In this document: positions 47,302 through 58,927 of the stretch, piece by piece
Position numbering within the stretch: position 1 is the stretch's first letter
Layout: every line of letters starts with the position of its first letter
DNA from: Castanea sativa
Taxonomy: Eukaryota > Streptophyta > Magnoliopsida > Fagales > Fagaceae
NCBI RefSeq assembly: GCF_040712315.1
Contig: NC_134018.1
Location: forward strand, 12,978,835-13,042,834
DNA length: 64,000 bases
Reading direction: 5' to 3'
Made by a program: the position numbers and the translations under genes
Notes under the pieces: generated by a model
Told to the model about the DNA's origin: nothing
The model's input: the letters and a program-made list of their open reading frames with translations, nothing else
The model's database searches: none

Positions 47302-48410
47302 CTTTTATATAGGAGTGTCAATTTGAGTTAGCATGTCGGCTTCGTGTCGTGTTGAGGTAGGGGTATTTGACTAAATGGCTCAACCTTAACCCGACTCATT
47401 TAATAATCGTGTCATGATCCTTCAACCATAACCCGACCTGTTAATAAGGCGGGTTAACTTGACCCAACCCATTTGACACGTTTAATAAACGAGTCATGTT
47501 GAGTTGACACGAATGTAACACAATCCATTTCAACTATAATATTTAATATAACATTCATCTAGAAATAATTTTTTTTTTTTTACATCTCAAAAGTAGTGCA
47601 TACACTTCAAGTCTTCAACCCACATTCAAAATAATATAGATCCATAAAATTATAAAATTCATCTAGAAATAAGTTCTTTACACTCTAAAAGAAGTGCATA
47701 CACTTCAACCCAAATTCAAAATAACATAGTTTAATGTAAATAACATAGTTTAACGTAAATAACATAGTTCAACAAAAATATAATATCCTTAGAACTTGCC
47801 AAATGCTAAATATCAATATTGAAAGAATTGGAGCAAACAGTAGACTAATCTGACTATGACTACGATTATCATCCATAGAGAGAGAGAGCAATAACCGGTT
47901 TGAGACTTTGAGTTTGAGAATTGGGTATGAGACTATAAGATAGTAGAGTGAGTAGTACGGCTGAAAAAAGAAGAAGATATTTATAAGAAGGTTTAGAGAT
48001 TTAGGGTTTGCAGGGTTTAGAGATCTAAGGTTTGTAATGTTTCAATTTCCAATTATATCCCTTGTAAGTTTTTGTAATTACTCACTTTTCTTTTTTAATT
48101 TAAAATATACGTCAGATATAAAAAGTATTTGACAAATCGAAATAAAATGAATATTTATTTGTTATACAAATTAAATAGGTTGTGTTAAGTGGGTCATTTC
48201 AGGTTGACACAAATAAATTGACGTGTCAAACGTGTTTATTGTAGGTTATGCGGGTTGACTCGCTTATGACACGTTTCTTATCATGTTACTTTTGGGTCAA
48301 CTCGTTTATGACCCAAATCCATTAAGGCACAACCCTAGCCCGCAAAAACTCGTGTCGGGTTCGTGTCGTGTTTGCGGGTTGGGTTGAACATTGACACCCT
48401 TACTTTTATA
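47302..48410. mobile_element. hAT-type MITE, 1.09 kb, TSD CTTTTATA
   Basis: The element 47310-48402 runs TAGGAGTGTCAAT...ATTGACACCCTTA, flanked by CTTTTATA at 47302-47309 and 48403-48410. Subterminal regions have GTGTCGTGTT and GGGTTGACTCG-type words in inverted arrangement. No transposase frame. Confidence 0.88.
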
Positions 48411-48716
48411 TATATATTGATTGATTGATTGATGGCTACTAAATGGCTGAGTAGTGTAAGTGCAATACTTTTTGCCTTTATATCTATGCACCTAGCACCT
48501 AGCACCTTGGCATGTAGTCAAAATATTTTTTAGTAAAAACAATTTTTTTATAAAAAAAAAAGGGCCGGGTCAGGTTGGCTTGCAAATAAATGGGTGGGCC
48601 GCTGGTTGGCCCGTTTTTTTATTTAGGCCTAAAAATTTGGGTTCAAACTGGTCAAAACTGGCAAGTTCGGGTCGGGTTAGCAAATTTTGACCTATTTTGC
48701 CCTGTCTACTTGACAT

Positions 48717-49893
48717 GAATGAAGGGTGTTTTCTAGGATTCCCTAGCTAATAGTTGTGAACAACTCACTTTGTTATTAATTTATATTATGTGTGTGTGAG
48801 TGTGTGCTTGATACCAATTGTGTGTTATCTTTTTTATTATAATAATATTTGTGTGAATTGTGATGTGTAAATGTATAGCATAAATATAATAAAATTTAAT
48901 AATTAGGAAATACAGATGGTTTGTTTCACATGTGTGTATTGTCATTTTATAATAACTTTTTGTTAAAAGTAGTGATTCAAGAAAAAAAAAATAGTAAAGT
49001 TAGTGATAAACATTTGATTGGTTAAGTAGACACTTGATATATTATTTATGTATGGATGAGCATAATGTGTGGATCAATTTAATACAATGCCAAGATAATG
49101 ACAATTCCATAAAAACAAAATTGTTATACAAAATTAACAAAATAAAATGATTTTACTTACCCACATTGACTATAAATAATGACAACTGCTAACGAACTAT
49201 CTTGTAATGATTTCAAAATATAAAAACTCATTGAAGGAAATTGTAAAACTTTATATATTTGCGTGTTTCTTTTGTTTGTGTTGATAATTTGATATATTTA
49301 AGTTATCTTTTTATTAAATTTTGTTTAATTTAAGTTTCTTAATGATCCCTTGAAAAAATTCCTGAATCTGCCACTAATTAGGATTTCTTTGCTATATATA
49401 TGAGGTCTTAGCCCCATGTGTATTCATATTATTGCAAAATAAAATTTAAAGAGGTTTTATTCTTTTCCTTTTTTGGTGGATTCCAATGTGTCCTTGTCAA
49501 TAGAACATATTATTTGACGCAATCGCGCAAGAAAAACTAGAACAATTCAACAATAAAATTAAACAGTAGGAAAATAAATGATAGGACATAGGAGTTAGCA
49601 TTTAGGCTTGATTGGAGTATACCCAAGTGAAAAAAAATCACTAAGAGTTAGCACCTATGATGGACAAGAATTAGCACTAGACCACAGATACAATTTGAAT
49701 TGGAACGTATTCATCAAAATAATCTCCCTTTGATAGGTGTACAATACTTTGCTCATATTAGAATACTAAATTCTAATTTTAGTTGGCATGGGAAACCCTA
49801 ATCGCTTTGTTACAAAATAAACTTGAATTGACATAACTTGGCTCGTGCCAACTTCAAGAGCCATTGTAAAAAATTACAGTCCATATATTTTGT
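48717..49893. other. AT-rich intergenic stretch
   Basis: No gene or recognisable element. It lies between the hAT-like host element and the LINE. Confidence 0.55.
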
Positions 49894-51485
49894 TCTTTTT
49901 TTTTTTTTTTGGGTGATAAAAATCAAGAAGATTTTATTGAAACAAAAACTGAACAAACTTCACTTAATTTCCAACTAAACCTGCTTAGCTATAACTACAT
50001 TTGTGAAAACTTGATGGGCAGAGCCAAAAACAAACGAATCAGTCAGCTTGTTCGATAAAGACCAGGTTGCTAAGCAGTGGGCTGCACCATTTGCTTATCT
50101 TGGAACATAGTTAAGATGTGTATTTTTTGAAAGATGCACTAGCCTAATTGTATGAGCAATTAGAACTGCAATTCTCTATGGATCCTCTCTGCTTTGCTTT
50201 TGAATGACCTTTACAAAAACTTTGGCATCACTTTCCACAAACTTTAGCATCACTTCCCACTTTGGCGTCCAACTTCAAGGCTTGTTGAGTTGCCCAATTG
50301 ATGGCTTCAGCTTCGGCTTGAAGTGGGATAATGGTTTCCACCCTTTTGGACATAGCAAAAACACATGTCACTCTCCAATCTCTGGCCACAATAGCCACAT
50401 AAGACCTGTTTTGATTGAATGCAGCATTACAATTTATTTTGATGACTCCTTACTCTGGCCTGATCCATCTTTCATTTCTCACTGTGTGCTCCCTGGTAAT
50501 GACTAGATTTCTAGAGGCCAAGTGCTCCTCAAACCTGCACAAAAGTTGAGTTTAGATTATCTTCATATCAATCTTTGCTCCTTCAAAGATTACAGCATTT
50601 CTGGATCTCCAAATTTGGTTTATGGCCAAGGCCCCAAAGACTTGTAGAGCAACTTTTTCTTGGGGGATAACGACCAACTCGGGGGGGAGGGGGGGGGGGG
50701 GTGTGGTGTGGGGTCATTATTAAGTCCACTAGACGAGCAGTGGAGCTTAAATTCCACTGATCTGGTCTTATGCTCCAGTTGTTACCAAACCAGATGGCTT
50801 TTGCAAATTGGCATTGGACAAACAAGTGCAATGGAGTTTCATTTGTAACTCCACAGAGAGGACATGTTATGTCAATATCAGGCATGAAGCTTTGAATTTT
50901 ATCCTTTGTTGGCAATATATTTACGGCAACTTTCCATAGTAAAATATTGAACCTGTCGTGTATTTTGGAAGCTTTTGAATCACTTGTCCAATTTCTTCCT
51001 ATATGCTCAATTCTGTTCCAGTACACTGTTTTGACTGAATGTTTACCATTTGGAGTGTTGGCCCAATACCAAGTATCAAGTAGCTCTCTTGGTCTTACTG
51101 GAAGCCTTTGGATGGCCTTAGCTGATAGCTCATCAAATAAGGAATTTAGCTTCTCTTCATCCCAACCAAGTTTATCTTGCCTAAGTAATTGAGATACTAC
51201 TAGACAAGAGTTTCTGTTATCATGTGACTTAGACACTGGTTTGAAATTTGGTAGATCCGGGACCCACAGATCCTCCCATATTAGGGTATTCTCCCAACAA
51301 TGTATCATCTTGGAAGCTCAAGCTATGAGTGTAGCTTTAGCAGTCCCTAAGCTCTTCCATGACCAAGACGCCCCAAAGCCAATTTCTTCTTACCCTGTAT
51401 TTTGCTTTTAGAACTTGAGTTCACTGGTTATCTTTGTCATTCAAAATCCACCAGGCCAGCTTAGATAACAATGCTATATTAAAAT
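49894..51485 (-). mobile_element. 5'-truncated L1-type LINE with RNase H-like 3' domain
   Basis: Minus-strand frames give KLAWWILN near 51460, WANTPNGKHSVKTVYWN and NILLWKVAVNILPTKDKIQ, then the zinc-binding ITCPLCGVTNETPLHLFVQC (zf-RVT, about 50840-50885), and an RNase H-like part with KINCNAAFNQ near 50430. The 3' end is a poly-A tail (poly-T on plus, 49894-49911) preceded by an AATAAAA-like signal. The RT core is missing. A C-rich tract interrupts the frame at 50681-50713. The right boundary is where NLR-flank similarity resumes (about 51490). Confidence 0.85.
50681..50713. repeat. Poly-G tract within the LINE
   Basis: Thirty-three bases, almost all G with single A and T interruptions. 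It adds a proline run to the minus-strand LINE frame (HHTPPPPPP). It could form a G-quadruplex and is also prone to assembly error. Confidence 0.85.
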
Positions 51486-52801
51486 CAAGAAAATACCTGA
51501 AACCCAGGCATAGGATCTAAATACGTCTAGCTCTAGAACTAGTGAATTACAGGTATTTGCACATTGGGATTTTGTCACTTACCCCACTAGGATTAGTCTG
51601 AAACCTGTGTCTTATATTATTCTGCAAAGGTCTTCTGTCATAGTCAGGTTTCTAGTGAAACAGTGGACTCCAGCTATGAGTGCAACAATTTCTTCTTAAA
51701 TATAAACCGCATTTTAATCATAATTAGATCTAGAGTCTTTCCCTAGGAAAGCTGTCTAGGCTTGTAACTTGGTACTGCTTATTTGCATAGACAACTTGAT
51801 AATATGGTCATGAATCACTTGTACTAAGAACATGAAAGAATTAGTTAAAAAGCTCTTCTACTTATAGAAGTGTCCTATTTTTGCTGAAGATCACCTAATT
51901 CCTTGCAACTAGGACCTCTTCTATATTGCTTCAAGATGTAATTTATATTTAGACAAAGAGATGGAAAGCATAGGCTACACATTTACACGAACCGGAGGAT
52001 TATTATAGAACTTTAAAAATAGGACCTCTGCACCCAGATAAATACTAGAAAATATGCAGCAAATGAAAAATTTTAAGAAATAATATACATCAATTGCCTA
52101 TCTGAATCTTTTTAAGATTGTAACCAAAGAAGTCAGATAATTTTTAACATTGGCAAGGAGATTAATTATCTGCATGAATCATCTTTGAATAACAAAGAAG
52201 AAACCACGGAAAGGATAAAAGTTAAAGAAGTGTGGTGCTCAAAGGATGGTGCTTTTAACTAGCTGTCTAGAAGGAAACGTACAATTTATTTGTAATTTTC
52301 CTTCATTCTGAAAATTTGATATATATTATGGAATGTAAATTGTACTAATTTTCTTATTATGTAAGCATATCAATTCAAACAAGAAATTGAAATATACATC
52401 GAGGTTCTAACATAATCCATTACCAACCAAAATCCATAATCAACTATATATATATCACAAATTTTAACACTTTAACAACTCTAAAACTCATTACACCCAG
52501 CTCAAAAGTCACTCAAGAATTCCAAATTTTCAATACAACCATTGATATTTTCACACCCAATAATGAACAAACTCTCAAGCTTATTAGTATTCTCACACTA
52601 AGATAAGGAACAGACTGTCAACTCACTCATCGGGGATTTATTACATATCAGAGGGGGGGTTGGGGGGGGGGGGGTGATATATCCCTATGATACACTGAAT
52701 TTTCTTCACTTCTTGGGTCATCTTTCAATTTACAAACACAATTAGAAGGTCCACTTTGAGATAAAGCTTTTATTTAGATCAAAGCCACCAAGTTCCTAGC
52801 A
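51486..52801. other. Downstream flank of NLR B (duplicated segment)
   Basis: No gene is seen. 52090-52340 aligns with 31195-31450 downstream of NLR A ('caattgcctatc', 'gtctagaaggaaac', 'ctgaaaatttgatata'), and 51505-51560 with 30085-30125 (AGGCATAGGATCTAAA). Confidence 0.7.
52653..52674. repeat. Second poly-G tract, downstream of NLR B
   Basis: G7 then TT then G14, 130 bp beyond the NLR B stop. The paralogous position beside NLR A has no such tract. Confidence 0.85.
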
Positions 52802-55729
52802 CTAATGCAGAGCTGGATGGAAATGAGGCAGCAGACTTATTTTGGTTTTGTCATCATCCCACTGCAATGCATCCCACCATTCTGATTCTCCTTTTATTTC
52901 TTTTATGGTACCTGTATTTTGGATAGTAAGAGGCAGCCTTCTTAGACAATTGCACTGGAACACGGTAACCTCCTCTAGACAAGGCCATATCTCTTCATGT
53001 CTGCCAAGAGTTCTTAAACTGGAAAGGTCCTCCAATTGCAATGTCCGTAGTTTCGGAACCACAGGATCTGGAGCCATATTCTGTCCTGAATCATAATTAA
53101 AGAGCTCCTCTAAGACCCAACAGAAGCTTACCTTGATTACTTCTAGGTTTGGCAGGGTCTGAATGATGTCACCACAGGAAAGAAGATATTTCATCTCAGA
53201 AGAGTCCCTCACTTCAATTGATTTTAGTTTAAGAAATCTAAGCCCAAGCTGTCCAAATAGTTCTGAAATGCTTTTTATTCCATTCAAATGGCCAAGAGTA
53301 AGTTCCTCCAAATTTGGTAGTAGGTCACAGCAGGCAGCCAATCCTCTAACTGGACATGACTTTGTTATTGTGCATCTTTCAATCGTAAGTGATTTTAAAC
53401 CAATAAAGCCAACAACAGTATTAATGACCAAGTCGTCAAGCATTAGATTTAGGTTTGAACAATTTTTTAAGACTAGAGAATTTGATATATCCCATAATTG
53501 CAGAATTGAGTCTTGTGTGGAATCAATTTTACTTATAGCCACACTTTTGTCATGTGTAGTTAGGAAGGAATATGCGGTTGGGCCAATTAAAATTTGAAAT
53601 CTTCTTAATCTATTTATCCAGGAATGATCATCAGAGCTGAGCCATGGGATACTCTTCAATTTGATGGATAAAACAAGTAATCCATCAAGACGTATGAGCT
53701 CTTCAAAAGTTGTCTCTCCTTCTTCCTTTCCCTTCACAAGGAACTGGTAGGAGCTGTTTGTCACATCTAGAACCTCTAAACAAGACAACCTAAATATAAT
53801 TCCAGCACGAATGGTTTTTAGCTTTCTTGTGTAGGATAAGTCTAGTTGCCTTAAATTGCTCAATAATACTATCTCTCCTGACAATTTTCTAATACTAGTG
53901 CCACAAAGATCAAGAATTTGAAGTTTACTGAGAAATCCCAGTCGAGGTTCTACTTCAATAAATTTGCAATGCCTTAAAAAAAGAGCACAGAGGTTACCAA
54001 GTTGAAGTATAGAGTCAGGCAATGACCGAATGTTGGTTCGACTGAGATTCAAGACCTTGAGTGTTTCAAATCCTAGTAGGAATCTTTCAGGAACTTCTTC
54101 AAAGGGGCAGCTACCTTGTAGTAGCAGTGTTGAGACCTCTGGACATCGTATCAAGCAATTAGGTAGACTATTTATATGGCTATTCATGAAAGAAACTCTT
54201 TTGAGAGAATTTGAAAACTCCCCAACTGAAATCTCACTCAAGCAAAACTCTGAGCGAACAAGGGATTTACATCCATCCTCAGATGATGATGTGATCCATA
54301 TAGCAACATCACGAACAACGTCATGCATCTTCATGGTGCCTTTTTGGAACCATCTTCCAACAAACAATAGTCCTTTAGATTTTCAATTAAAGCCATTCCT
54401 CTATTGACTGAATCCACATAGTTCTGCTGTTCATCTATCAAACCTTTTGCTCTCCAATGCAGTACTAGTTCACTGACTTCAATTGAGAAGTCCTCAGGAA
54501 ACAAAGAGCAGTATAGGAAACAAGATTTTGTGTTGTTACCTTGTAATGAGTCGTAACTCCACTTCAAAGGCTTATAGACCTCATCCTCAATGCCCTCTAC
54601 AGAAGGCACTGACCTTTGCAACTCTTTTAAGGCATCTTCCCATAGCTCAACCTTTGTCTTTCTTCTCATAGCAGCTCCCACTATGATGATGGCCAGAGGT
54701 AACCCGCAACATTCTCTTGCAATTGCTTCTGCAAATGGTTTAATTCCTTCCAAATGAGCCACATTTCCTGCCTTTTGACTGAACAATTGCCAAGCTTCTT
54801 CATCATTTAAGTCATCAACTTTAACTTCCACTTCGGTCATCATTTTTCTACAAACTTCCATAACCGAGTTGTCAATATGATTTTAGAACCTTTATGAACA
54901 TCAGGCTGTGGAACACCCAAACTGTCCAAATCAAGTTTCTGCCAAACATCATCTAGAATGAGTAGATATTTTTCCTCATTCATAAGTCTTTGATGAAGTC
55001 TAATGGCCATTCTCTCCATGCTTTCTTCCATTTTCATCTCCAAATTCAATCTCAGAGCTATTTTTGCTTGTAACTGTTTCATGTCTGAATTCTTGGAAAT
55101 GGTAACCCAAATGATGATGCCAAAAATGTTCCTTGAAGTACTCTGGAGCTCATTGTTGAGAGTTCTTACCATAGTAGGCTTGCCTACTCCTCCCAGTCCC
55201 CAAATACCAATCCTCTGAAATCTATCGTCAGACAATAGCCTCATAGTTTTTTCTAAAGCTTTTGATGCTGTTGTTTGACCCTGAATTGAAGGTCCAGGAA
55301 TATGCTCCACTGTTCTGGGAATTCTAGTAGGATAAACCAGACCTGTGGAAACTTTCCAGCTTCTAGAAGCCTTTTGATGTTATCTAGTATTTCCTCAACT
55401 TCCCTGCTACCTTTGTACCGCTTACTGAAATTTAAGAAACATGTAGAAGGCTTATTTTCATGAATCCGATTGACTCTAGGCTGAAGCTGTTCGACATCCT
55501 CAAGCCAAGTTATGATTGGAGCTCTGATTTGGCTCCCTTCTTTCTTAGGTGCCTCTGTTTCATGTATGATTTCCTTTCTACGATCAGTAAGGCTTTTCAT
55601 CTCCTTCTCAATATCGTCAAGATTTGATTGGACATTGATTGTCATATTGATCTTAGAACAGACACAGTTACAAAGAAGCTTGGCAGGTGTTACCACTAGT
55701 GCACCAACAGCCGCAGCCAACACTTCCAT
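52802..55729 (-). pseudogene. CC-NBS-LRR resistance protein B (three frameshifts, P-loop change)
   Basis: Paralog of NLR A with the same order. The coiled coil starts at 55729 (MEVLAAAVGALV). The P-loop reads GLGGVGKPT, with Pro (codon 55176-55178) replacing the Thr/Ser that binds nucleotide phosphate and Mg. Kinase-2 is YLLILDDVW, followed by IILTTR, CCGLPLAI, MKMHDVVRDVAIWI and a full LRR region to 52802. Frames break near 55350 (linker), 54862 (after IILTTR) and 54345 (just before the MHD motif). It retains the 17 bp that A has lost. It cannot make a working receptor as written. The truncated LRR-only reading frame (52802-54367, 521 residues) is long and clean. Confidence 0.9.
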
Positions 55730-57096
55730 CCCAGGATTTTGCTATGTGAGATACTGGAAGCTTAAAATAATTAACAGGCAAAGATCTGCACAACACAAGG
55801 ATACAAGTTTTCACTGCCTTGCAGTACGCAAAAGGATCTAATAAATTATTAAACCTTAATTATTGTTACACACAACTAGTTATACATAACTGTACAACAC
55901 AGTGTGAAATTGTATTTTCAAAATATGATTTTAGTTATAATTGTGAAATAGTAAAATCGTGTTTTCAAAACATGATTTCACAATTTTAATTGAAAATGTG
56001 CTTTCAAAATAGAACACAATGTGTGTGATAAACATTTTGCAATATTAATTTCTAATGAAATGAACCCAATAAAGGACAAGACAAAGTGTATAAGAACTAA
56101 ACTAGAATTAAATTTAAGAAATTAATTCATACCCTGGTAGAATGCATTTGTGATTGTGTCAGACTTAAGCTGGTAGAAAACCACACTTATTGCCTCCCCC
56201 TCTTCTCTGATGCGTACATTTCTTCGATCTGATGCTTCGGCTTTTTTAAGAAGACAGATCCACACAAAAAGCCATCCCAGTTTAAGCCACTGCTGAACCT
56301 ACAGTAGAAACCACCACTTTTATGGTAGAATATGTGCTATATGAGAAGCAAGAAAGAATTCACAACCTCCCCAGCAAAGCAAAATGATCTAAAGAATCAA
56401 AGCTAAAAAAACCATTTTGGAGACTTTCATTGAATGTGTCTTTTCAGTTATGGGATAATGGGAATTAGCTAGCATATTTACTGGCTCAATTATTGATTGC
56501 TTTAGCAGTGGAGTAAAACTATAAGAATTGCTTGGAAATTTTCAAGCAAATTCCCTATCCAAGGTGGTCTGGGCGGCCATATTTGGGTCCCATAATCCAT
56601 TTTTTTTCTCCCAGTCCTTGTCTCTTTGAAATAACATTTTCATTGGTACGTAGTATCATAAATGGTGTGGTTGATCCAGAATGTAACATTGATCCAATCA
56701 TAATTTCTAATCGAATAAACTATGAAAAAGTTTGTACAAAAGTTTATTTCTCTAGCCTTGCTCGTTAACAAATTTTCTCCCCATATCTGGCATTATGTAT
56801 ATATTCTTGCACCTGGAAATTGGCCAGTACTGGCCCAGTAAATGTGGTGACGGTTCAGGTCTAGAATTTTTTTTTTCTACGAGTCAGTAAGAAAATGAAC
56901 CATAAATAAAAGCTGGATTTTGTGGTCTACATGATTTCCTTATTATAAATTTGTTTATAGTACTAGTAAGAGAATAAAAAATAAACTATAAGTTCATTTG
57001 ACATATTATTTCTTAACACAATGAACATGCTAATTATTGTTTCTTAAAAGATAAACTATTATTTTTTCTCAAATAAAAAATAAACTATTATTTATA
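55730..57096. other. Upstream flank of NLR B
   Basis: Similar to 34959-35960 up to about 56610 (GGAAGCTTAAAATAATT, GCTGGCTCAATTATTG, CATATTTGGGTCCCATAA), then unique AT-rich text. No other gene is seen. Confidence 0.65.
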
Positions 57097-57828
57097 AATG
57101 TTGTGGGGAGTGAAGGGACCCAAGTAGGCATTTTTGGGCATTTGGGCTCTAACAAGGAGGGCCAACCTGTTCTTGATAAAAAGCCTGTTAAAACTACAAA
57201 TCGGCCCATGCACCGAGGGTCCGAGGATACATCCGAGTATGAGTTTCTCCTCGGATAGACCCAGGAGGACTTGGAGCCTCGCTAGAATGATTAAGGCAGA
57301 GTTCTAGAAGGACTGTTGGTTAAAGGGGGATCCCTGTACCCTCTAGAGGCGCCGGTGGTAGAAAAATATCTTAGGAAAAGGCTGCTACCTCCACATTAAA
57401 GACCCTGCACCCACCCCCCAGGCCGCATTAATGGGGAAGTGACCCCTAAACAGTAGAAGTGAACCTTCTGGGCAAGGAAGGATTTGGGCAACACGTGGAT
57501 AAAGCACCAAGGGAAGAAGTATTTGAAGGGGATGAAGGCCAAAGAAAAGGAGATCGGTCAGTTACCAAGAAAGAAATTAAGAACTGTAACCTTTAAGAGA
57601 GAAAGAGAAATAATACAGAAGTGGTCCTCGGGTTACGTTCGAGGAGGTCCCTTTGCAATTATCGTCTACTATTTACAAGTATCTTCACTCCTTAGCCTGT
57701 TATGAAGTTCTCAGTACCTCTAAATTAGATTTCAAACCTACACTCTACAAATTTCATTGTTTAAGGCTTATTGGGTCTGAGCCCATAATTGTCTTTGGGT
57801 CCAGGTGTAATTGTGCGCTTACAAATGT
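57097..57828 (+). mobile_element. Solo LTR of the Tat family, TSD AATGT
   Basis: 57102-57823 (722 bp) runs TGTGGGGAG...GTGCGCTTACA and is flanked by AATGT on both sides. Its last 60 bases are the reverse complement of the start of the LTR at 4565 (for example CCATAATTGTC and GGGTCCAGGTGTAATTGTGC). It is on the opposite strand to the full element. No internal sequence remains, which is the usual product of LTR-LTR recombination. Confidence 0.93.
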
Positions 57829-58927
57829 AATAAACAAATTAATTATTGTTGTTAAGTAAACTTTAATTATTGCTGCTAAGAATATTTTTATCTATAAGTT
57901 AATAGTAAAAGTTAATGGATGCACTAAGGGCATTTCCATTTGCTTAGGAAATGTTTTTAGAAATTTTTTATATGAAAAGAAAAAAGAAACAAACATTTTT
58001 TATATTTTTTATGAAACTAGTATTACAATTTTTCTAAAATGTTCATTAACAAATGCTTGAAGGACACCTGTTATAACTGGACCTTTAGTTTATTTCAAAT
58101 TTGTTAAAATCTAAACGGATATTTTCTGAGGTATAAGATGAACAAATTTCTACTTTTTTTTCTCTCTAGATTTTGTTAAGATTCTGCATTTTTTTCTATT
58201 GTTTTTAAATGCATTAAACATATTAATTATTGCTACTAAGAGAACTATAATTATTATTGCTTAGAATAATTTTATCTATTAGTTAATATAAAAAGTTATC
58301 GGATGCATTAATGACATTAATTTAGGAAGCATTTTTAGAAACTTTTCATGTGAAAAGAAAAAAATAACTACAGCTGTTTTTAACTTCATTAAATTAAAAG
58401 TTAACGGATGCATTAATTCATTAGTTGTTTCCAAATACAACTGTTTTTGGAATTTTTTTTTCCTTGTTTTCTGTTTCCAAAAATAAATTTTTTTATTTTT
58501 AAGACAAAAAAACTTGTTTGGCAATCCAAAATGGATAGAAAACAAAAACTGTTCTCAAAACTTAATTTGTAAAGGAAATCAAAAGCATGTAAAAGGCTGT
58601 TTTTAGTTTTTAATTTTCAAAAGTCAATGAAAACACACATTTAATTTAATGAATTTGTTTAATTTAATGAGTTAGTATTAGAGTTCAAATTCTAATAACA
58701 ACATATTTTAGTATTTTTTTTCTTCAAAAAACTATCTTTTTAATTTCAACTAACTAAATATATTTTTTATTTCAAAAATACAAGAAAATTGTTTTTTCTT
58801 TATATTCCCAAAAACAAGTTTTTGAAAATAGAAAACAAAAACTGTTACCAAACATAGCCTTAAGATCTAAACAAATTTTTACTGAGGTTTAAGATGAAAT
58901 TTTTTTTTACTTATTTTTGGGCTTACT
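57829..58927. repeat. Diverged local duplication of ~350 bp, AT-rich
   Basis: 57829-58170 and 58200-58380 share 'attaattattg..gctaagaa', 'ttatctat.agttaata', 'ggatgca.taa' and 'gaaaagaaaaaa' in order. The closing part (GATCTAAACAAATTTTTACTG at 58864) recurs from about 58110. No gene is seen. Confidence 0.55.

Larger units (their letters stand above)
36620..48716. mobile_element. hAT-like host element carrying nested insertions, TSD CTTGACAT
   Basis: The 8-bp word CTTGACAT occurs at 36620-36627 and 48709-48716. The bases between start TAGACATGACA and end TTTTGCCCTGTCTA, giving an imperfect inverted repeat beginning TAGACA. Subterminal parts are rich in GGGTCGGG/CCCGACC words (36650-36750, 48560-48690), as in plant hAT elements. 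Removing the Athila element and the MITE at 47310 leaves about 3 kb. No hAT transposase frame is recognisable, so it is non-autonomous or decayed. The terminal repeats are weak. Confidence 0.6.

Noticed and set aside
53163..54407. Plus-strand frames across NLR B
   Set aside because: Same reason: complementary-strand shadows of the LRR region.
57484..57705. Lys-rich frame of 73 residues
   Set aside because: It lies wholly inside the solo LTR and has no counterpart in the full-element LTRs.
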